A stretch of 64,000 bases of DNA from Pseudomonas sp. G.S.17 (GTDB lineage: Bacteria > Pseudomonadota > Gammaproteobacteria > Pseudomonadales > Pseudomonadaceae), in NCBI RefSeq assembly GCF_038096165.1, contig NZ_CP151076.1:2725501-2789500 (forward strand), read 5' to 3'. Each line of letters opens with the position of its first letter. Positions within the stretch are counted from its first letter, which is position 1. The position numbers and the translations under genes are program-made. The notes beneath the pieces were generated by a model. It was not told the origin of the DNA and did no database searches. It was given only the letters and a program-made list of their open reading frames with translations. This document shows positions 46,260-55,715 of the stretch, in pieces.

Positions 46260-46382
46260 TTTATGATGGTGCACGCAGCGTCGACTATTCAGGTCTCTAT
46301 AGCGAGACAAATAATGAGCAAGATTCTGCGATGGCCAACTTGAATGGCCGCGAATAGGGCATGAGGGCTGGGTTCGGCAGCA

Positions 46383-46417
46383 GTCTCAATAAGTAGATCC
46401 AGTCTCCTTATTGAGAC
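46383..46417. repeat. Inverted repeat at the 3' end of hbcR
   Basis: GTCTCAATAAG (46383-46393) and CTTATTGAGAC (46407-46417) are perfect 11-bp arms; the second arm overlaps the hbcR stop codon. Downstream on the minus strand there is no T run, so it is not a standard terminator but may stabilise the 3' end of the transcript. Confidence 0.5.
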
Positions 46418-47820
46418 TCGGCAATCCCTAACGCGGCCATCTTCTTGTATAGCGTGGACCGGCCCAGACCCAACTGGCTGGCAGCTTCAACCACGCTGCC
46501 CGAACAGTTCATCAAGGCTTGTTCGATCAATTGTCGATCAAACCGCTGCCGCGCCTGGCTGAACGTCTCGAAAACCGACGGCTCTACCGCGCTGAAGCAA
46601 GGGCGCAAGGGAATCAGCTGACCAATTGCCGCGCGAATATCCCGGGCATTGAGCACCAGCTCATCGCTAAGGAGCGCGGCGCGTTCCAGCACATTGCGCA
46701 GTTCCCGGATATTTCCTGGCCATGCGTGCTGCGCGAGCAAGGTCAGCGCGCCGCTGTCCAGTTCGTGCTGGCTGTGCAACTCCTCAAGAATCGCCTCGCT
46801 GAGGGATGGCAAATCGTCCAGCCGTTCCCGCAGGGGCGGAACCCGAATTGGCAGGACGCTCAAGCGGTAATACAGATCGGCGCGAAACTCGCCACGCTTG
46901 ATGGCTGCTTCGAGGTCAATCGAAGTGGCGGCAATCAGGCGAATATCGCTCTGAATGACGTCATTGGATCCCACCGGCTCGTATTCCTTTTCCTGCAATA
47001 CCCTGAGCAGCTTGCTTTGCAGGGCGAGCGGCATGTCGCCGATTTCATCGAGAAACAACGTGCCGCCTTGGGCAATCTGCAGCTTGCCCGGTCGGCCTTT
47101 GCGATCCGCGCCGGTGAAGGCCCCCGGCGCGGTGCCGAAGAACTCGGCCTCCAGCAAGGTTTCCGGGATAGCCGCGCTGTTGATGCTGACAAAAGCTTTA
47201 TGCGCCCGAGGCGACGCGCTGTGAATCGCATGGGCAAGCAACTCTTTGCCAGTGCCGGTCTCGCCGAGCAGCAACACTGGCGAGTCGGCCCCGGCGCTAC
47301 GTCGGGCGCGACGCTTGACCTCCAGGCTGGCCGCACTGGTGCCGATGAAATGGGCGAAACTGTATTTGGCCTGACGCGCCCGCAGCAGTGAGCGAGTGGA
47401 GGCCAGTTCTTCCTGCATGCTCAGGTAGCGCTTGAGCAGCGGCGTCAGGGCGTGCAACTCATCGAACAAGGCGAAACCGATGGCGCCGATCAGGTCGCCC
47501 GATACGTCATGGATGGGCAGGCGCATGACCACCAGGGGGTCTTTGGCGGTGTCCATCATGTCCAGCAGGATTGGGCGGCCGTTGGTCGCGACCTGTCGCA
47601 ACAGACTGCCGGGGATCACCTTTTCACAGGGCTGGCCCAGCGCCGCGCTTGGGTCTTCCAGGCCGAAACGCCGCGCGTAGCGTTCGTTGATCCAGACAAT
47701 GCGCGCGTCCTTGTCGACGATCACAGTGCCTTCGCTGGATTGCTCGATGATTTCAAACAGCGAACGGATCGCCAGTTGTCGTACCCGCCGATAATCGTGG
47801 AGGCTGTCGCTGTCTTTCAT
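46408..47820 (-). CDS. hbcR: Sigma-54-dependent activator of hydroxybutyrate catabolism (HbcR-like)
   Basis: This is a 470-residue enhancer-binding protein. It has an N-terminal PAS sensor (about 15-125, EGTVIVDKDARIVWINERYA), a central AAA+ domain with Walker A GETGTGKE, the sigma-54-contacting GAFTGA loop and GTLFLDEIGDMP, and a C-terminal Fis-type HTH (VVEAASQLGLGRSTLYKKM). The intact GAFTGA confirms dependence on sigma-54. It lies directly upstream of the gntP-bdhA pair, as HbcR does in P. aeruginosa, where it activates 3-hydroxybutyrate use. The PAS ligand is unknown. Confidence 0.9.
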   Translation of the reverse strand: MKDSDSLHDYRRVRQLAIRSLFEIIEQSSEGTVIVDKDARIVWINERYARRFGLEDPSAALGQPCEKVIPGSLLRQVATNGRPILLDMMDTAKDPLVVMRLPIHDVSGDLIGAIGFALFDELHALTPLLKRYLSMQEELASTRSLLRARQAKYSFAHFIGTSAASLEVKRRARRSAGADSPVLLLGETGTGKELLAHAIHSASPRAHKAFVSINSAAIPETLLEAEFFGTAPGAFTGADRKGRPGKLQIAQGGTLFLDEIGDMPLALQSKLLRVLQEKEYEPVGSNDVIQSDIRLIAATSIDLEAAIKRGEFRADLYYRLSVLPIRVPPLRERLDDLPSLSEAILEELHSQHELDSGALTLLAQHAWPGNIRELRNVLERAALLSDELVLNARDIRAAIGQLIPLRPCFSAVEPSVFETFSQARQRFDRQLIEQALMNCSGSVVEAASQLGLGRSTLYKKMAALGIAESQ

Positions 47821-47871
47821 GGGGTGTTCCGTTGTTTGTATCCGGCGTCTGGCCGCACAGAATGCCCGTTT

Positions 47872-49455
47872 TTAATTGAAACCCGGATGCGCCGCTGCCA
47901 GCAATTCCCTGGTGTAGGGGTGCTGAGGCGCATCGAACACATCATGGCTAGCGCCACGTTCGACCACTTTGCCGTCCTTGACCACAATCAGGTCATGGGC
48001 GAGTGCCCTGACCACTGCAAGGTCATGACTGATAAACAGGTAAGTCAGTCCGTGTTTTTCCTGTAATTGGCGCAACAACGCCACAACTTGTTTTTGTACC
48101 GTTCGGTCCAGCGCCGAAGTTGGCTCGTCCAGCAGAATCAAAGCGGGCTTGAGCACCAGGGCGCGGGCGATGGCGATACGCTGCCGCTGCCCTCCGGAAA
48201 ACTCGTGAGGGTAGCGATGACGGCTTTGCGGATCGATCCCCACCTCTTCCAGTACCCGAATCACCTCGACTTCACACTGCAGCGGGTCAAGCTCGCTATG
48301 GACTTCAAGACCTTCGCTGATGATCTGTGCCACCGACATGCGCGGGCTGAGACTGCCGTAAGGGTCCTGAAACACTACCTGCATCTGTTTGCGCCAAGGG
48401 CGCATCTGCTTCTGAGTGAGGCCCTCCAGTGCCTGACCTTGAAAACGAATACTGCCACGCGATTCCAGCAAGCGCAGGATTGCCTGACCAAGTGTCGATT
48501 TTCCCGAGCCGGATTCACCAACGATTCCGAGGGTTTTACCGCGTTCGATGCTCAGGCTGATGTCATCCACCGCCTTGAGGTATTCCTTGTGGCGACGCAG
48601 GATGCCGCCGCCCAGGGAAAACCACACGCGCAGATTGTCGACTTGCAGGACTTTTTCACGGCTATCGCGTGGCAGCGGTTCGCCAGCGGGTTCGGCATCG
48701 AGCAACAGCTTGCTGTAAGGATGTTGCGGCGCCTTGAACAGCGTTTGGCAATTGGACTGCTCGACGATTTCCCCGGCGCGCATCACGCAAACCCGCTGAG
48801 CCACGCTATGCACGAGGTTCAGGTCATGGCTGATCAATAGCAGCGACATGTTCAGGCGCTGCTGCAGTTCCTTGAGCAACAGCAGGATTTTGCGCTGCAC
48901 CGTTACATCCAGCGCGGTGGTCGGTTCGTCGGCGATCAACAGCTCCGGTTCGCAGGCCAACGCCATGGCGATCATCACCCGTTGCCGCTGCCCGCCGGAG
49001 AGTTCGTGAGGATAAGCCTTGAGGCGCTTTTGCGGATGCTGGATGCCCACCAGTTCAAGCAATTCGAGGATACGTTTTTGCGCTGCGCGACCACTCAAGC
49101 CTTTGTGCAGCAACAAGGTCTCGCCGATCTGCTTGGACACCGTATGCAGCGGGTTCAGCGAGGTCATCGGCTCCTGAAAGATCATCGCGATCTGATTACC
49201 ACGCAATTGGCGCAGGGTTTTACTGTCAGCGCCGAGCAGTTGCTGGCCGCGATAAAGAATACTGCCGGTGCTGACCGTGCCGCTGGTGGGCAGCAATTGC
49301 AGGATGGAGTGCGCCGTTACCGACTTGCCCGATCCCGACTCGCCCACCAACGCCAGGCATTCACCGGCGCGGACATCCAGACACAGGTTCTTGACCACGG
49401 TCTGGCCGTTGAACGCGACGCTGAGGTCGCGGATTTCGATCAGGTTGTCCGTCAT
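47872..49455 (-). CDS. yejF: Peptide ABC transporter ATP-binding protein YejF
   Basis: This is a double ATPase of 527 residues, started at ATG 49455 one base after the yejE stop. Each half has a complete site: GESGSGKSV and [32 protein letters not shown] in the first (quoted in parts), [17 protein letters not shown] and the second [15 protein letters not shown] with [12 protein letters not shown]. It powers the YejABEF importer, which takes up short peptides and, in E. coli, microcin C. It is the last gene of the operon; about 50 bases separate it from hbcR upstream of that gene's start. Confidence 0.94.
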   Translation of the reverse strand: MTDNLIEIRDLSVAFNGQTVVKNLCLDVRAGECLALVGESGSGKSVTAHSILQLLPTSGTVSTGSILYRGQQLLGADSKTLRQLRGNQIAMIFQEPMTSLNPLHTVSKQIGETLLLHKGLSGRAAQKRILELLELVGIQHPQKRLKAYPHELSGGQRQRVMIAMALACEPELLIADEPTTALDVTVQRKILLLLKELQQRLNMSLLLISHDLNLVHSVAQRVCVMRAGEIVEQSNCQTLFKAPQHPYSKLLLDAEPAGEPLPRDSREKVLQVDNLRVWFSLGGGILRRHKEYLKAVDDISLSIERGKTLGIVGESGSGKSTLGQAILRLLESRGSIRFQGQALEGLTQKQMRPWRKQMQVVFQDPYGSLSPRMSVAQIISEGLEVHSELDPLQCEVEVIRVLEEVGIDPQSRHRYPHEFSGGQRQRIAIARALVLKPALILLDEPTSALDRTVQKQVVALLRQLQEKHGLTYLFISHDLAVVRALAHDLIVVKDGKVVERGASHDVFDAPQHPYTRELLAAAHPGFN

Positions 49456-49456
49456 T

Positions 49457-50479
49457 TCAAGACCTCGGGTCGAAGGCATCACGCAGCGCCTCGCCAATGA
49501 AAACCAACAGCGAGAGGATCAGCGCCAGGGTAAAGAAGGCGGTCAGGCCCAACCATGGCGCTTGCAGGTTCTGTTTGCCCTGGGCGATCAGCTCGCCCAG
49601 GGAAGCGCTGCCGGCGGGCATGCCGAAGCCGAGAAAGTCCAGAGCGGTCAAGGTCGAAATCGCCCCGGTCAGAATGAACGGCAAGTAGCTCAGCGTCGCA
49701 TTCATGGCATTGGGCAGAATGTGCCGCAGAATCACCTTGCGGTCGTCCAGGCCCAGCGCCCGTGCGGCTTTGACATATTCCAGGTTGCGCCCGCGCAGGA
49801 ACTCGGCGCGCACCACATCCACCAGGGCCAGCCACGAAAACAACGCCATGATGCCCAGCAGCCACCAGAAATTGGGTTCGACAAAACCCGAGAGAATGAT
49901 CAACAGATACAGCACCGGCAAGCCGGACCAGACCTCCAGTAAGCGCTGCCCGATCAGATCCACCCAACCGCCGTAAAAACCTTGCAAGGCACCGGCGGCG
50001 ATGCCGATCAGCGCGCTGATTATCGTCAGTGCCAAGGCAAACAGAATCGACACCCGCGCCCCGAAGATCACCCGCGCCAGTACATCCCGAGCCTGATCGT
50101 CCGTGCCCAGCCAGTTGGTTTCGCTGGGCGGGCTCGGGGCAGGGCGGTTCAAATCATAATTGGGTGTGTCATCGCTGAATGGAATCGGCGGAAAGACCAT
50201 CCAGCCATCGCCTTTTTTGATCAGCTCACGCACGTAATCGCTGCGGTAATCAGGCTGGAAAGGCAGTTGGCCGCCGAATTCCTGTTCGGTGTAGCGCTTG
50301 AAGGCCGGAAAATACAGGCTGTGCTGATAGCTGAGCAGCAACGGTTTGTCGTTGGCGATGATTTCGCCTCCCAGACTCAGCAGGAACAACCCGCAAAACA
50401 GCCACAGCGACCACCAGCCGCGACGATTATTGCGAAAACGGTCCAGACGACGCTGGGCCAGCGGAGAAAGTCTGTTCAT
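49457..50479 (-). CDS. yejE: Peptide ABC transporter permease YejE
   Basis: This is an inner-membrane permease of 340 residues with about six helices and an unusually long periplasmic segment after the first helix, including NWLGTDDQARDVLARVIFGAR, which is typical of YejE/OppC-type permeases. The EAA-like loop is KAARALGLDDRKVILRHILPNA. It ends DAFDPRS. Its start overlaps the yejB stop by one base, and yejF follows immediately. Confidence 0.95.
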   Translation of the reverse strand: MNRLSPLAQRRLDRFRNNRRGWWSLWLFCGLFLLSLGGEIIANDKPLLLSYQHSLYFPAFKRYTEQEFGGQLPFQPDYRSDYVRELIKKGDGWMVFPPIPFSDDTPNYDLNRPAPSPPSETNWLGTDDQARDVLARVIFGARVSILFALALTIISALIGIAAGALQGFYGGWVDLIGQRLLEVWSGLPVLYLLIILSGFVEPNFWWLLGIMALFSWLALVDVVRAEFLRGRNLEYVKAARALGLDDRKVILRHILPNAMNATLSYLPFILTGAISTLTALDFLGFGMPAGSASLGELIAQGKQNLQAPWLGLTAFFTLALILSLLVFIGEALRDAFDPRS

Positions 50480-51555
50480 CAGACATTCCTCGCGCTGAAG
50501 TCGATTCGCGGATCGACCACGGTGTAACAGATGTCTCCGACCAGTTTTATCAGCAGGCCAAACAACGTGAAGATGAACAGCGAGCCGAAGACCACGGGAT
50601 AATCCCGTGACACGGCGGCTTCGTAACTCATGCGCCCGAGGCCATCGAGGGAGAAAATCACCTCGATCAGCAGCGAACCGGCGAAAAACACACTGATGAA
50701 AGCCTGAGGAATACCGGCAACCACCAATAACATTGCATTGCGAAACACGTGGCCATATAACACTCGGCGTTCGCTGAGCCCCTTGGCGCGGGCGGTCACT
50801 ACGTATTGGCGGGTGATCTCGTTGAGAAATGAGTTTTTGGTCAGAATCGTCAGGGTGGCGAATCCACCGATTACCAGCGATGACACGGGCAGAACCAAAT
50901 GCCAGAAATAGTCGGCGATCTTGCCCACGGTGCTCATTTCAGCAAAGTTTTCCGACACCAGCCCGCGCACCGGAAACCAGTTAAGCGACGTTCCGCCAGC
51001 GAAGACCACCACCAACAGCATCGCGAACAGAAACGCCGGCATGGCGTAGCCAATGATGATTGCCGTGCTGCTCCAGATGTCGAACTGGCTGCCGTGTTTG
51101 ACGGCCTTGCGAATGCCCAGTGGGATGGAAATTAGATACGTCAGCAGCGTTGCCCATAACCCCAGGGAAATCGAAACCGGCATCTTTTGCAGAATCAGGT
51201 CAGTCACTTTAGCGCCACGGAAAAAACTGTTGCCGAAATCCAGCTGGGCATAGCTCTTGAGCATCAGCCACATGCGTTCATGCAATGGCTTGTCGAAACC
51301 GTACTGGCGTTCGATTTCCTTGATCAGCTTTGGGTCAAGGCCCCGCGAGGCACGGGATTGGGATTGATTGGCGTTGATCGACTCGGCAGGTGCACTGCCG
51401 ACACTGGCGTTTGCGCCGCCAATGCCTTGCAGGCGGGCGATGGCTTGTTCAACCGGTCCACCCGGGGCGGCCTGAACAATGAAAAAATTGACCAGCAGAA
51501 TGCACAGCAAGGTTGGAATGATCAGCAGCAGGCGTCGCAATAAATAGCCGAGCAT
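50479..51555 (-). CDS. yejB: Peptide ABC transporter permease YejB
   Basis: This is the partner permease of 358 residues, OppB/YejB type. It begins with [22 protein letters not shown] and has a large periplasmic domain between helices 1 and 2, containing a Ser/Asn-rich insert near residues 45-70. The conserved [22 protein letters not shown] is the cytoplasmic ATPase-coupling loop. The yejA stop directly precedes its start, with no spacer. Confidence 0.95.
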   Translation of the reverse strand: MLGYLLRRLLLIIPTLLCILLVNFFIVQAAPGGPVEQAIARLQGIGGANASVGSAPAESINANQSQSRASRGLDPKLIKEIERQYGFDKPLHERMWLMLKSYAQLDFGNSFFRGAKVTDLILQKMPVSISLGLWATLLTYLISIPLGIRKAVKHGSQFDIWSSTAIIIGYAMPAFLFAMLLVVVFAGGTSLNWFPVRGLVSENFAEMSTVGKIADYFWHLVLPVSSLVIGGFATLTILTKNSFLNEITRQYVVTARAKGLSERRVLYGHVFRNAMLLVVAGIPQAFISVFFAGSLLIEVIFSLDGLGRMSYEAAVSRDYPVVFGSLFIFTLFGLLIKLVGDICYTVVDPRIDFSARNV

Positions 51556-53424
51556 TCACTTCATCTCCGAGGCAATGGCTGAAACACCGCGTTTTGCCGC
51601 GAATTGCTCGTTGGTCAGCGGGGTCGGGCTGATTTCCCACCAGGTGTCGATGGCTTCAGCGTTGCTGGCCTGAACTTTCGGAATGCCAAAGCGGTTCCAC
51701 CAAAGGGTCGATGCGCCCGGCGGATAATAATTGGGAATCCAGTAATAACCCCATTGCAGGACGCGATCCAGGCAATGTGCGTAATTGACCATCGTCGCTT
51801 TGTTGTCAGCCTTGACCACGCCTTCGATCAAGCTGTCGATGGCCGGGTCCTGCAAGACCATATAGTTGCTGGAGCCGGGATCGCGGGCGCCCTTGGAGCC
51901 GAAGTTGTTGTACAGCTCCATGCCGGGAGACGAGGACACGGAATAGCCGGTGACAATCATGTCGTAATCCCGGGCCATGACCCGGTTCAGGTATTGGGCG
52001 GCATCGATGCGGCGAATCTCGAAAGTGACGCCGATCTGCGCCAGGTTACGCTTGTAGGGCAACAGGATTTTTTCGAAACCGGCCTGACCGTTGAGGAAGG
52101 TGAAGCTGAGCGGCTCGCCCTTGGCATTGACCAATTGGTCGCCCTTGGGCATCCAGCCAGCTTCCTCCAGTAGCGCCAGGGCCTGCAGCTGTTTGTCACG
52201 GATAAAACCCGTGCCATCGGTTTTCGGGGTGCGGAACACCTCACTGAACACCTCTGGAGGAATCTTGCCGCGCAGCGGTTCAAGAATCTTCAGCTCGGAT
52301 TCGCTGGGCAATTGCGTCGCGGCCAGGGGCGAGTTGGAAAAGTAGCTGTTCTGGCGGATGTACATGTTGCGCATCATCTGCCGGTTGGTCCATTCGAAGT
52401 CCCAGAGCATGGCCAGCGCCTGACGCACGCGACGGTCCTGAAACATGGGGCGATCCAGATTGAACACGAAGCCCTGGGAACTCTGCACCGCACCTTTGGC
52501 CAGGTGCGCTTTCTGCAGGCGCCCCTCATCCAGCGCCGGGCTGTCGTACAGAATCGAGTAAGCAGTAGCGGAGTATTCGCGGTTGTAATCGTAGGCGCCG
52601 CCTTTGAGCACCTGCCGCGCTACGTCGGTGTCGCCGAAATACTCCACGCTGAACGAATCAAAGTTGTAGAAGCCCTTGTTGACCGGCAGATCGTTGCCCC
52701 ACCAGTCCGGGTCTCGGGCAAAGGTGATGCTGCGGCCCGGATCAACCTTGGCGACTTTGTAAGGCCCGCTGCCGAGGGGGATTTCAAAGCCGCCGCCGCC
52801 CGCGAAGTCGCGGTTTTTCCACCAGTGCTCAGGGAAAACCGGCAGCGACGCCAGGTCCAGAGGCAGGCTGCGGTTCTCGGCACTTTTGAAATCGAAGCGG
52901 ATCTGGGTCGGCGATTCCACCTCAACGGCCTTTACGTCCTCAAATTCCGTGCGGTATGACAGGCTGCCCTGGGTCATCAGCAAATCGTAGGTATAGCGCA
53001 CATCTTCGGCGGTGATTGGCGTGCCATCGGCGAAGCGGGCCTTGGGGTTCAGGATGAACCTCAAGGACAGGCCGTCGTCGCCGCGCTCCATTTTTTGCGC
53101 TACCAGGCCGTACACGGTGTTGGGTTCGTCGAGGGACTTCACGGCCAGGGGTGAGTACACCATGCCGTTGAGTTGCGAAACGCCGGTGCCTTTGTCGAGA
53201 TAGGGCATCAGGTGATCGAACTGACCGATTTCCTGCGCCGAGCGGCGCATGCTGCCCCCTTTTGGCGCGTCTGGATTCACATAGTCGAAGTGTTTGAAAT
53301 CAGCAGGATAGCGGGGCGCTTCACCGTAGACGGTCAGCGCGTGCAGGGAAGCGGCGGACGAAATTTGAAGGCCGGACAGCAAGGTCAGCGTTACAACGAT
53401 CAGCGATGAAAAAACAAAACGCAT
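51556..53424 (-). CDS. yejA: Peptide-binding protein YejA
   Basis: This is the periplasmic solute-binding protein (SBP_bac_5) of the importer, 622 residues from ATG 53424, which has AGGA upstream; a longer frame to 53460 adds 12 codons without support. A Sec signal peptide ends SSAAS. The mature protein begins HALTVYGEAPRYPADFKHFDYVNP, typical of YejA, and carries the family motifs YTFELRPKARF-like FILNPKARFADGTPITAEDV and RRVRQALAMLWDFEW. It is first in the yejABEF operon. The ligand is probably a short peptide. Confidence 0.94.
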   Translation of the reverse strand: MRFVFSSLIVVTLTLLSGLQISSAASLHALTVYGEAPRYPADFKHFDYVNPDAPKGGSMRRSAQEIGQFDHLMPYLDKGTGVSQLNGMVYSPLAVKSLDEPNTVYGLVAQKMERGDDGLSLRFILNPKARFADGTPITAEDVRYTYDLLMTQGSLSYRTEFEDVKAVEVESPTQIRFDFKSAENRSLPLDLASLPVFPEHWWKNRDFAGGGGFEIPLGSGPYKVAKVDPGRSITFARDPDWWGNDLPVNKGFYNFDSFSVEYFGDTDVARQVLKGGAYDYNREYSATAYSILYDSPALDEGRLQKAHLAKGAVQSSQGFVFNLDRPMFQDRRVRQALAMLWDFEWTNRQMMRNMYIRQNSYFSNSPLAATQLPSESELKILEPLRGKIPPEVFSEVFRTPKTDGTGFIRDKQLQALALLEEAGWMPKGDQLVNAKGEPLSFTFLNGQAGFEKILLPYKRNLAQIGVTFEIRRIDAAQYLNRVMARDYDMIVTGYSVSSSPGMELYNNFGSKGARDPGSSNYMVLQDPAIDSLIEGVVKADNKATMVNYAHCLDRVLQWGYYWIPNYYPPGASTLWWNRFGIPKVQASNAEAIDTWWEISPTPLTNEQFAAKRGVSAIASEMK

Positions 53425-53759
53425 TACTCGAATCCTGGACTGACCTCCGCAGGCGGACATCAGGGTTAAGGGTCATGATCGACGAAATGTCTTACACGTT
53501 GTCCGACGCAGCACAGGTATCTACAGGTAAATACCGCTGCGCTCAAGGTACCGGATACCGAGCACCTTTGTAACCAGATGATGCGTCAGTGGCAGCGGCA
53601 ACACGATGGCACCGCCGGGAGCAGTAACACAAACGAGTAATCGGCCAACATTGAGCAATTGATAGCACTGTTAGCAATTTGCTTGCCGTGTTGCGGGGTA
53701 GGGGTAGGAGGTATTGGCTGGCCAGAGGAAACAATGGATCGGCAATGATCGGCTTAAAT
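53425..53759. other. Intergenic region upstream of yejA
   Basis: About 335 bases lie between the yejA start and the terminator of the second parvulin gene. I find no coding region with a plausible ribosome site and no RNA gene. The yejABEF promoter should be here, but I could not identify it with confidence. Confidence 0.5.
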
Positions 53760-53790
53760 AAAAACGGCCCGCTTGGGGCGAGCCGTTTTT
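53760..53790 (-). terminator. Terminator downstream of the second parvulin gene
   Basis: AAAAACGGC (53760-53768) pairs with GCCGTTTTT (53782-53790), with a further GC-rich core inside. On the minus strand it gives a T run right after the stem, 22 bases beyond the parvulin stop codon. Confidence 0.88.
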
Positions 53791-53812
53791 CAATCATCGC
53801 ACAACAGGAGGA

Positions 53813-54094
53813 TCAGTCCTGGCGGCTGGTGACTTCCAGCAAGTGATAGCCGAACTGGGTCTTGACCGGACCTTGTACGACGTTCACTGGAGCACTGAAA
53901 ACGACGGTGTCGAATTCCTTGACCATCTGGCCAGGACCGAACGAACCCAGATCGCCGCCTTGACGGCTCGAAGGGCAGCTCGAGTTGGCTTTTGCTACTT
54001 CGGCAAAATCAGCGCCGCTTTCGATTTCCGCCTTGAGTGCGTTGCATTTTGCTTCATCGGAAACAAGGATGTGGCGGGCAGTGGCTTTGGCCAT
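53813..54094 (-). CDS. ppiC: Parvulin-type peptidyl-prolyl isomerase (PpiC)
   Basis: This is a single-domain cytoplasmic parvulin of 93 residues, the same size as E. coli PpiC. It begins MAKATARHILVSDEAKCNAL and contains CPSSRQGGDLGSFGPGQMV and FGYHLLEV. Compared with the other parvulin at 42261, about half the positions agree; the catalytic-fold residues are shared, while the first helix differs. It has its own terminator and is monocistronic. Confidence 0.95.
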   Translation of the reverse strand: MAKATARHILVSDEAKCNALKAEIESGADFAEVAKANSSCPSSRQGGDLGSFGPGQMVKEFDTVVFSAPVNVVQGPVKTQFGYHLLEVTSRQD

Positions 54095-54302
54095 GGGGAA
54101 TTGCTCCTGTTAAAAAAAGTGAAAGCCTACCGGATTAAGGGACGCTTTTCCTGCTAAAAGTTCCAGAGACGTCACGGGACACGTGACCATCGGCGCCCGG
54201 TTGATATGCCCGACTTGCCGAAAAAGCCCCGTCGTGCGCGGCCGCGTCACTGTGAGCCGCGCCAGAACCAGCCGTCAGATCAGGGCTGCGATTTGTACCT
54301 GA

Positions 54303-55385
54303 TTATCTGTAACGCAGCTTGTCCACGGCGTCTCGCAACAGCTGTTCGGTGTCGTTCCAGCCCAGGCAGCCATCGGTAACCGAGACACCGTAACGCAGGA
54401 ATTCGCTCAACGGCTGGCAACCCTCGAACAAATGGCTTTCCAGCATCATGCCGACCAGCGATGTGTCGCCTTGGAGGCGTTGAGCCAGCACGTCGCGGAA
54501 GACGTGAGGCTGGCGCAGCGGATCCTTGCCACTGTTGGCGTGGCTGCAATCCACCATGATGCGGGCGCTGAGCGCATGTTTTTCGAGGCTGCCGCGTATT
54601 TGAGCGACGCTTTGACTGTCGTAGTTCGGTCCGCCATGGCCGCCGCGCAGGACGATATGTGTGTCGCGATTACCTTGGGTTTCGATAATCGCCGGATGAC
54701 CCTGGCGGTCCATGCCGAAATGGCGGTGCGGGTGAGCCGCCGAACGCATGGCATCGCTGGCGACTGCAATGCCGCCATCAGTTCCGTTCTTGAAGCCGAC
54801 AGGCATTGGCAGGCCGCTGGCCATTTCCCGATGAAGCTGCGATTCGGTGGTGCGCGCGCCGATTGCCGCCCAGCCGAGCAAATCGTCGAAGTAGCCAGCG
54901 GCCATGGGTTGCAGGATTTCGGTCGCAATGGGCAGTCCCAGGCCCAACATTTCCCGCATCAAGTGCCGTGAAAGCGTCAAGCCACCCGCCATATCATCAC
55001 TGCCATCCAGCTGCGGGTCGTAGGCCAGGCCTTTCCAGCCGACTGTCGTGCGCGGTTTTTCCACGTAGGCACGCATCACCAGCAGCATCTGGTCGCTGAC
55101 TTGCGCGGCCAGATCGGCCAGGCGCTGCGCGTATTCCAGGGCTGAGTGCGGGTCGTGAATCGAGCAGGGGCCAACGATCACCAGCAGGCGCGAATCATCG
55201 CCATTGAGAATCGCGCGTATCGCCCGACGATGGGCGGCGACTTGTTCCGTCAGGGCAAGATCCAGCGGTATTTGGGACTTGAGCTGCAGGGGGCTGGGCA
55301 GGCGTTGGGGCGCCGGGACGCTGTCGAGTACCGTGAGATTGCTGGGCGACAGGTCGGATGATTTGACTGAGACAGAAGAATTCAT
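54303..55385 (-). CDS. aroG: 3-deoxy-7-phosphoheptulonate synthase (DAHP synthase, type I)
   Basis: This enzyme catalyses the first step of the shikimate pathway, condensing phosphoenolpyruvate with erythrose-4-phosphate. The 360-residue protein has the type I signatures: LLVIVGPCSIHDPHSALEYA, RAYVEKPRTTVGWKGL, GFKNGTDGGI (PEP and metal site), HIVLRGGHGGPNYD and MVDCSHANSGKDP. The N-terminal extension of about 35 residues is where aromatic feedback sites form in this class. Which amino acid inhibits it cannot be read safely. The upstream leader, with two aromatic-rich small ORFs and a terminator, strongly suggests attenuation by aromatic amino-acid supply. The start is preceded by CAGGAAG. 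Confidence 0.95.
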   Translation of the reverse strand: MNSSVSVKSSDLSPSNLTVLDSVPAPQRLPSPLQLKSQIPLDLALTEQVAAHRRAIRAILNGDDSRLLVIVGPCSIHDPHSALEYAQRLADLAAQVSDQMLLVMRAYVEKPRTTVGWKGLAYDPQLDGSDDMAGGLTLSRHLMREMLGLGLPIATEILQPMAAGYFDDLLGWAAIGARTTESQLHREMASGLPMPVGFKNGTDGGIAVASDAMRSAAHPHRHFGMDRQGHPAIIETQGNRDTHIVLRGGHGGPNYDSQSVAQIRGSLEKHALSARIMVDCSHANSGKDPLRQPHVFRDVLAQRLQGDTSLVGMMLESHLFEGCQPLSEFLRYGVSVTDGCLGWNDTEQLLRDAVDKLRYR

Positions 55386-55398
55386 ATTAGGGCTTCCT

Positions 55399-55426
55399 GG
55401 ACTGGCGGGCGCTCCCGCTCAGGTCC
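55399..55426 (-). promoter_or_regulatory. Hairpin between the second small ORF and aroG
   Basis: GGAC and GTCC outer arms and a GCGGG/CCCGC inner stem fold over 28 bases, reaching into the stop codon of the small ORF and ending 13 bases before the aroG start. It has no T run, so it is not a terminator. A ribosome finishing the small ORF would melt it, so it could couple the two translations. Confidence 0.55.
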
Positions 55427-55578
55427 TACTGATGTGTTCGACAATTTGCCGTATTGGCTGTGTGCAACTGGCTGCCACCCGTAAGTGACCGATCGGAGGC
55501 GGCTGGCTGTCCCGAACGGAGGTTGCTAAATCGCCAGGCGAAGCGGCTGTCGTAACGGTAATAAGTGCTGTAAGTCAT
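55426..55578 (-). CDS. Aromatic-rich small ORF directly upstream of aroG
   Basis: This is a 50-codon ORF below the usual length limit. ATG at 55578 has a strong ribosome site (GAGGAATACGAC then ATG) and the stop is TAG at 55426. The first 17 residues, MTYSTYYRYDSRFAWRF, hold four Tyr, two Phe and one Trp, far above background; the remainder is ordinary and hydrophilic. It lies downstream of the attenuator terminator, so it is transcribed only with aroG. It may be a second leader peptide acting on aroG translation, or a real small protein. Confidence 0.6.
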   Translation of the reverse strand: MTYSTYYRYDSRFAWRFSNLRSGQPAASDRSLTGGSQLHTANTANCRTHQ

Positions 55579-55627
55579 GTCGTATTCCTCGATGGATTCA
55601 ATGTTCAGGGAAAAAAATTCAGGGCCT

Positions 55628-55665
55628 GAAAAAACAAAACCCCCGATCGGGTAGCCGACCGGGGG
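55628..55665 (-). terminator. Attenuator terminator in the aroG leader
   Basis: An 11-bp stem with one G-U pair (55655-55665 with 55640-55650, 4-nt loop) is followed on the minus strand by TTTTGTTTTTT. It lies between the first leader ORF and aroG, about 240 bases before the aroG start, and so would stop transcription before the enzyme gene. Confidence 0.9.
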
Positions 55666-55681
55666 TGGAGATTTCTCTGGT

Positions 55682-55707
55682 TGGCGTCCCCGTTAGTGTG
55701 GGCGCCA
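55682..55707 (-). promoter_or_regulatory. Leader hairpin upstream of the attenuator
   Basis: Arms at 55700-55707 and 55682-55689 form an 8-bp stem with one G-U pair and a 10-nt loop, starting 8 bases after the leader ORF stop. Its 3' part (CGGGG on the minus strand) could instead pair with the CCCCG of the terminator, giving a possible antiterminator. The exact switch was not computed. Confidence 0.6.
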
Positions 55708-55715
55708 GGTAGGTA

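Noticed and set aside
46383-46417. Inverted repeat as the hbcR terminator
   Set aside because: No T run follows on the minus strand, so it is listed only as an inverted repeat.
54180-54302. Possible terminator downstream of aroG
   Set aside because: A GCGCGGC/GCCGCGC stem and a later TTTTT exist on the minus strand, but they are separated by about 10 bases and the loop is large, so I could not support a terminator call.
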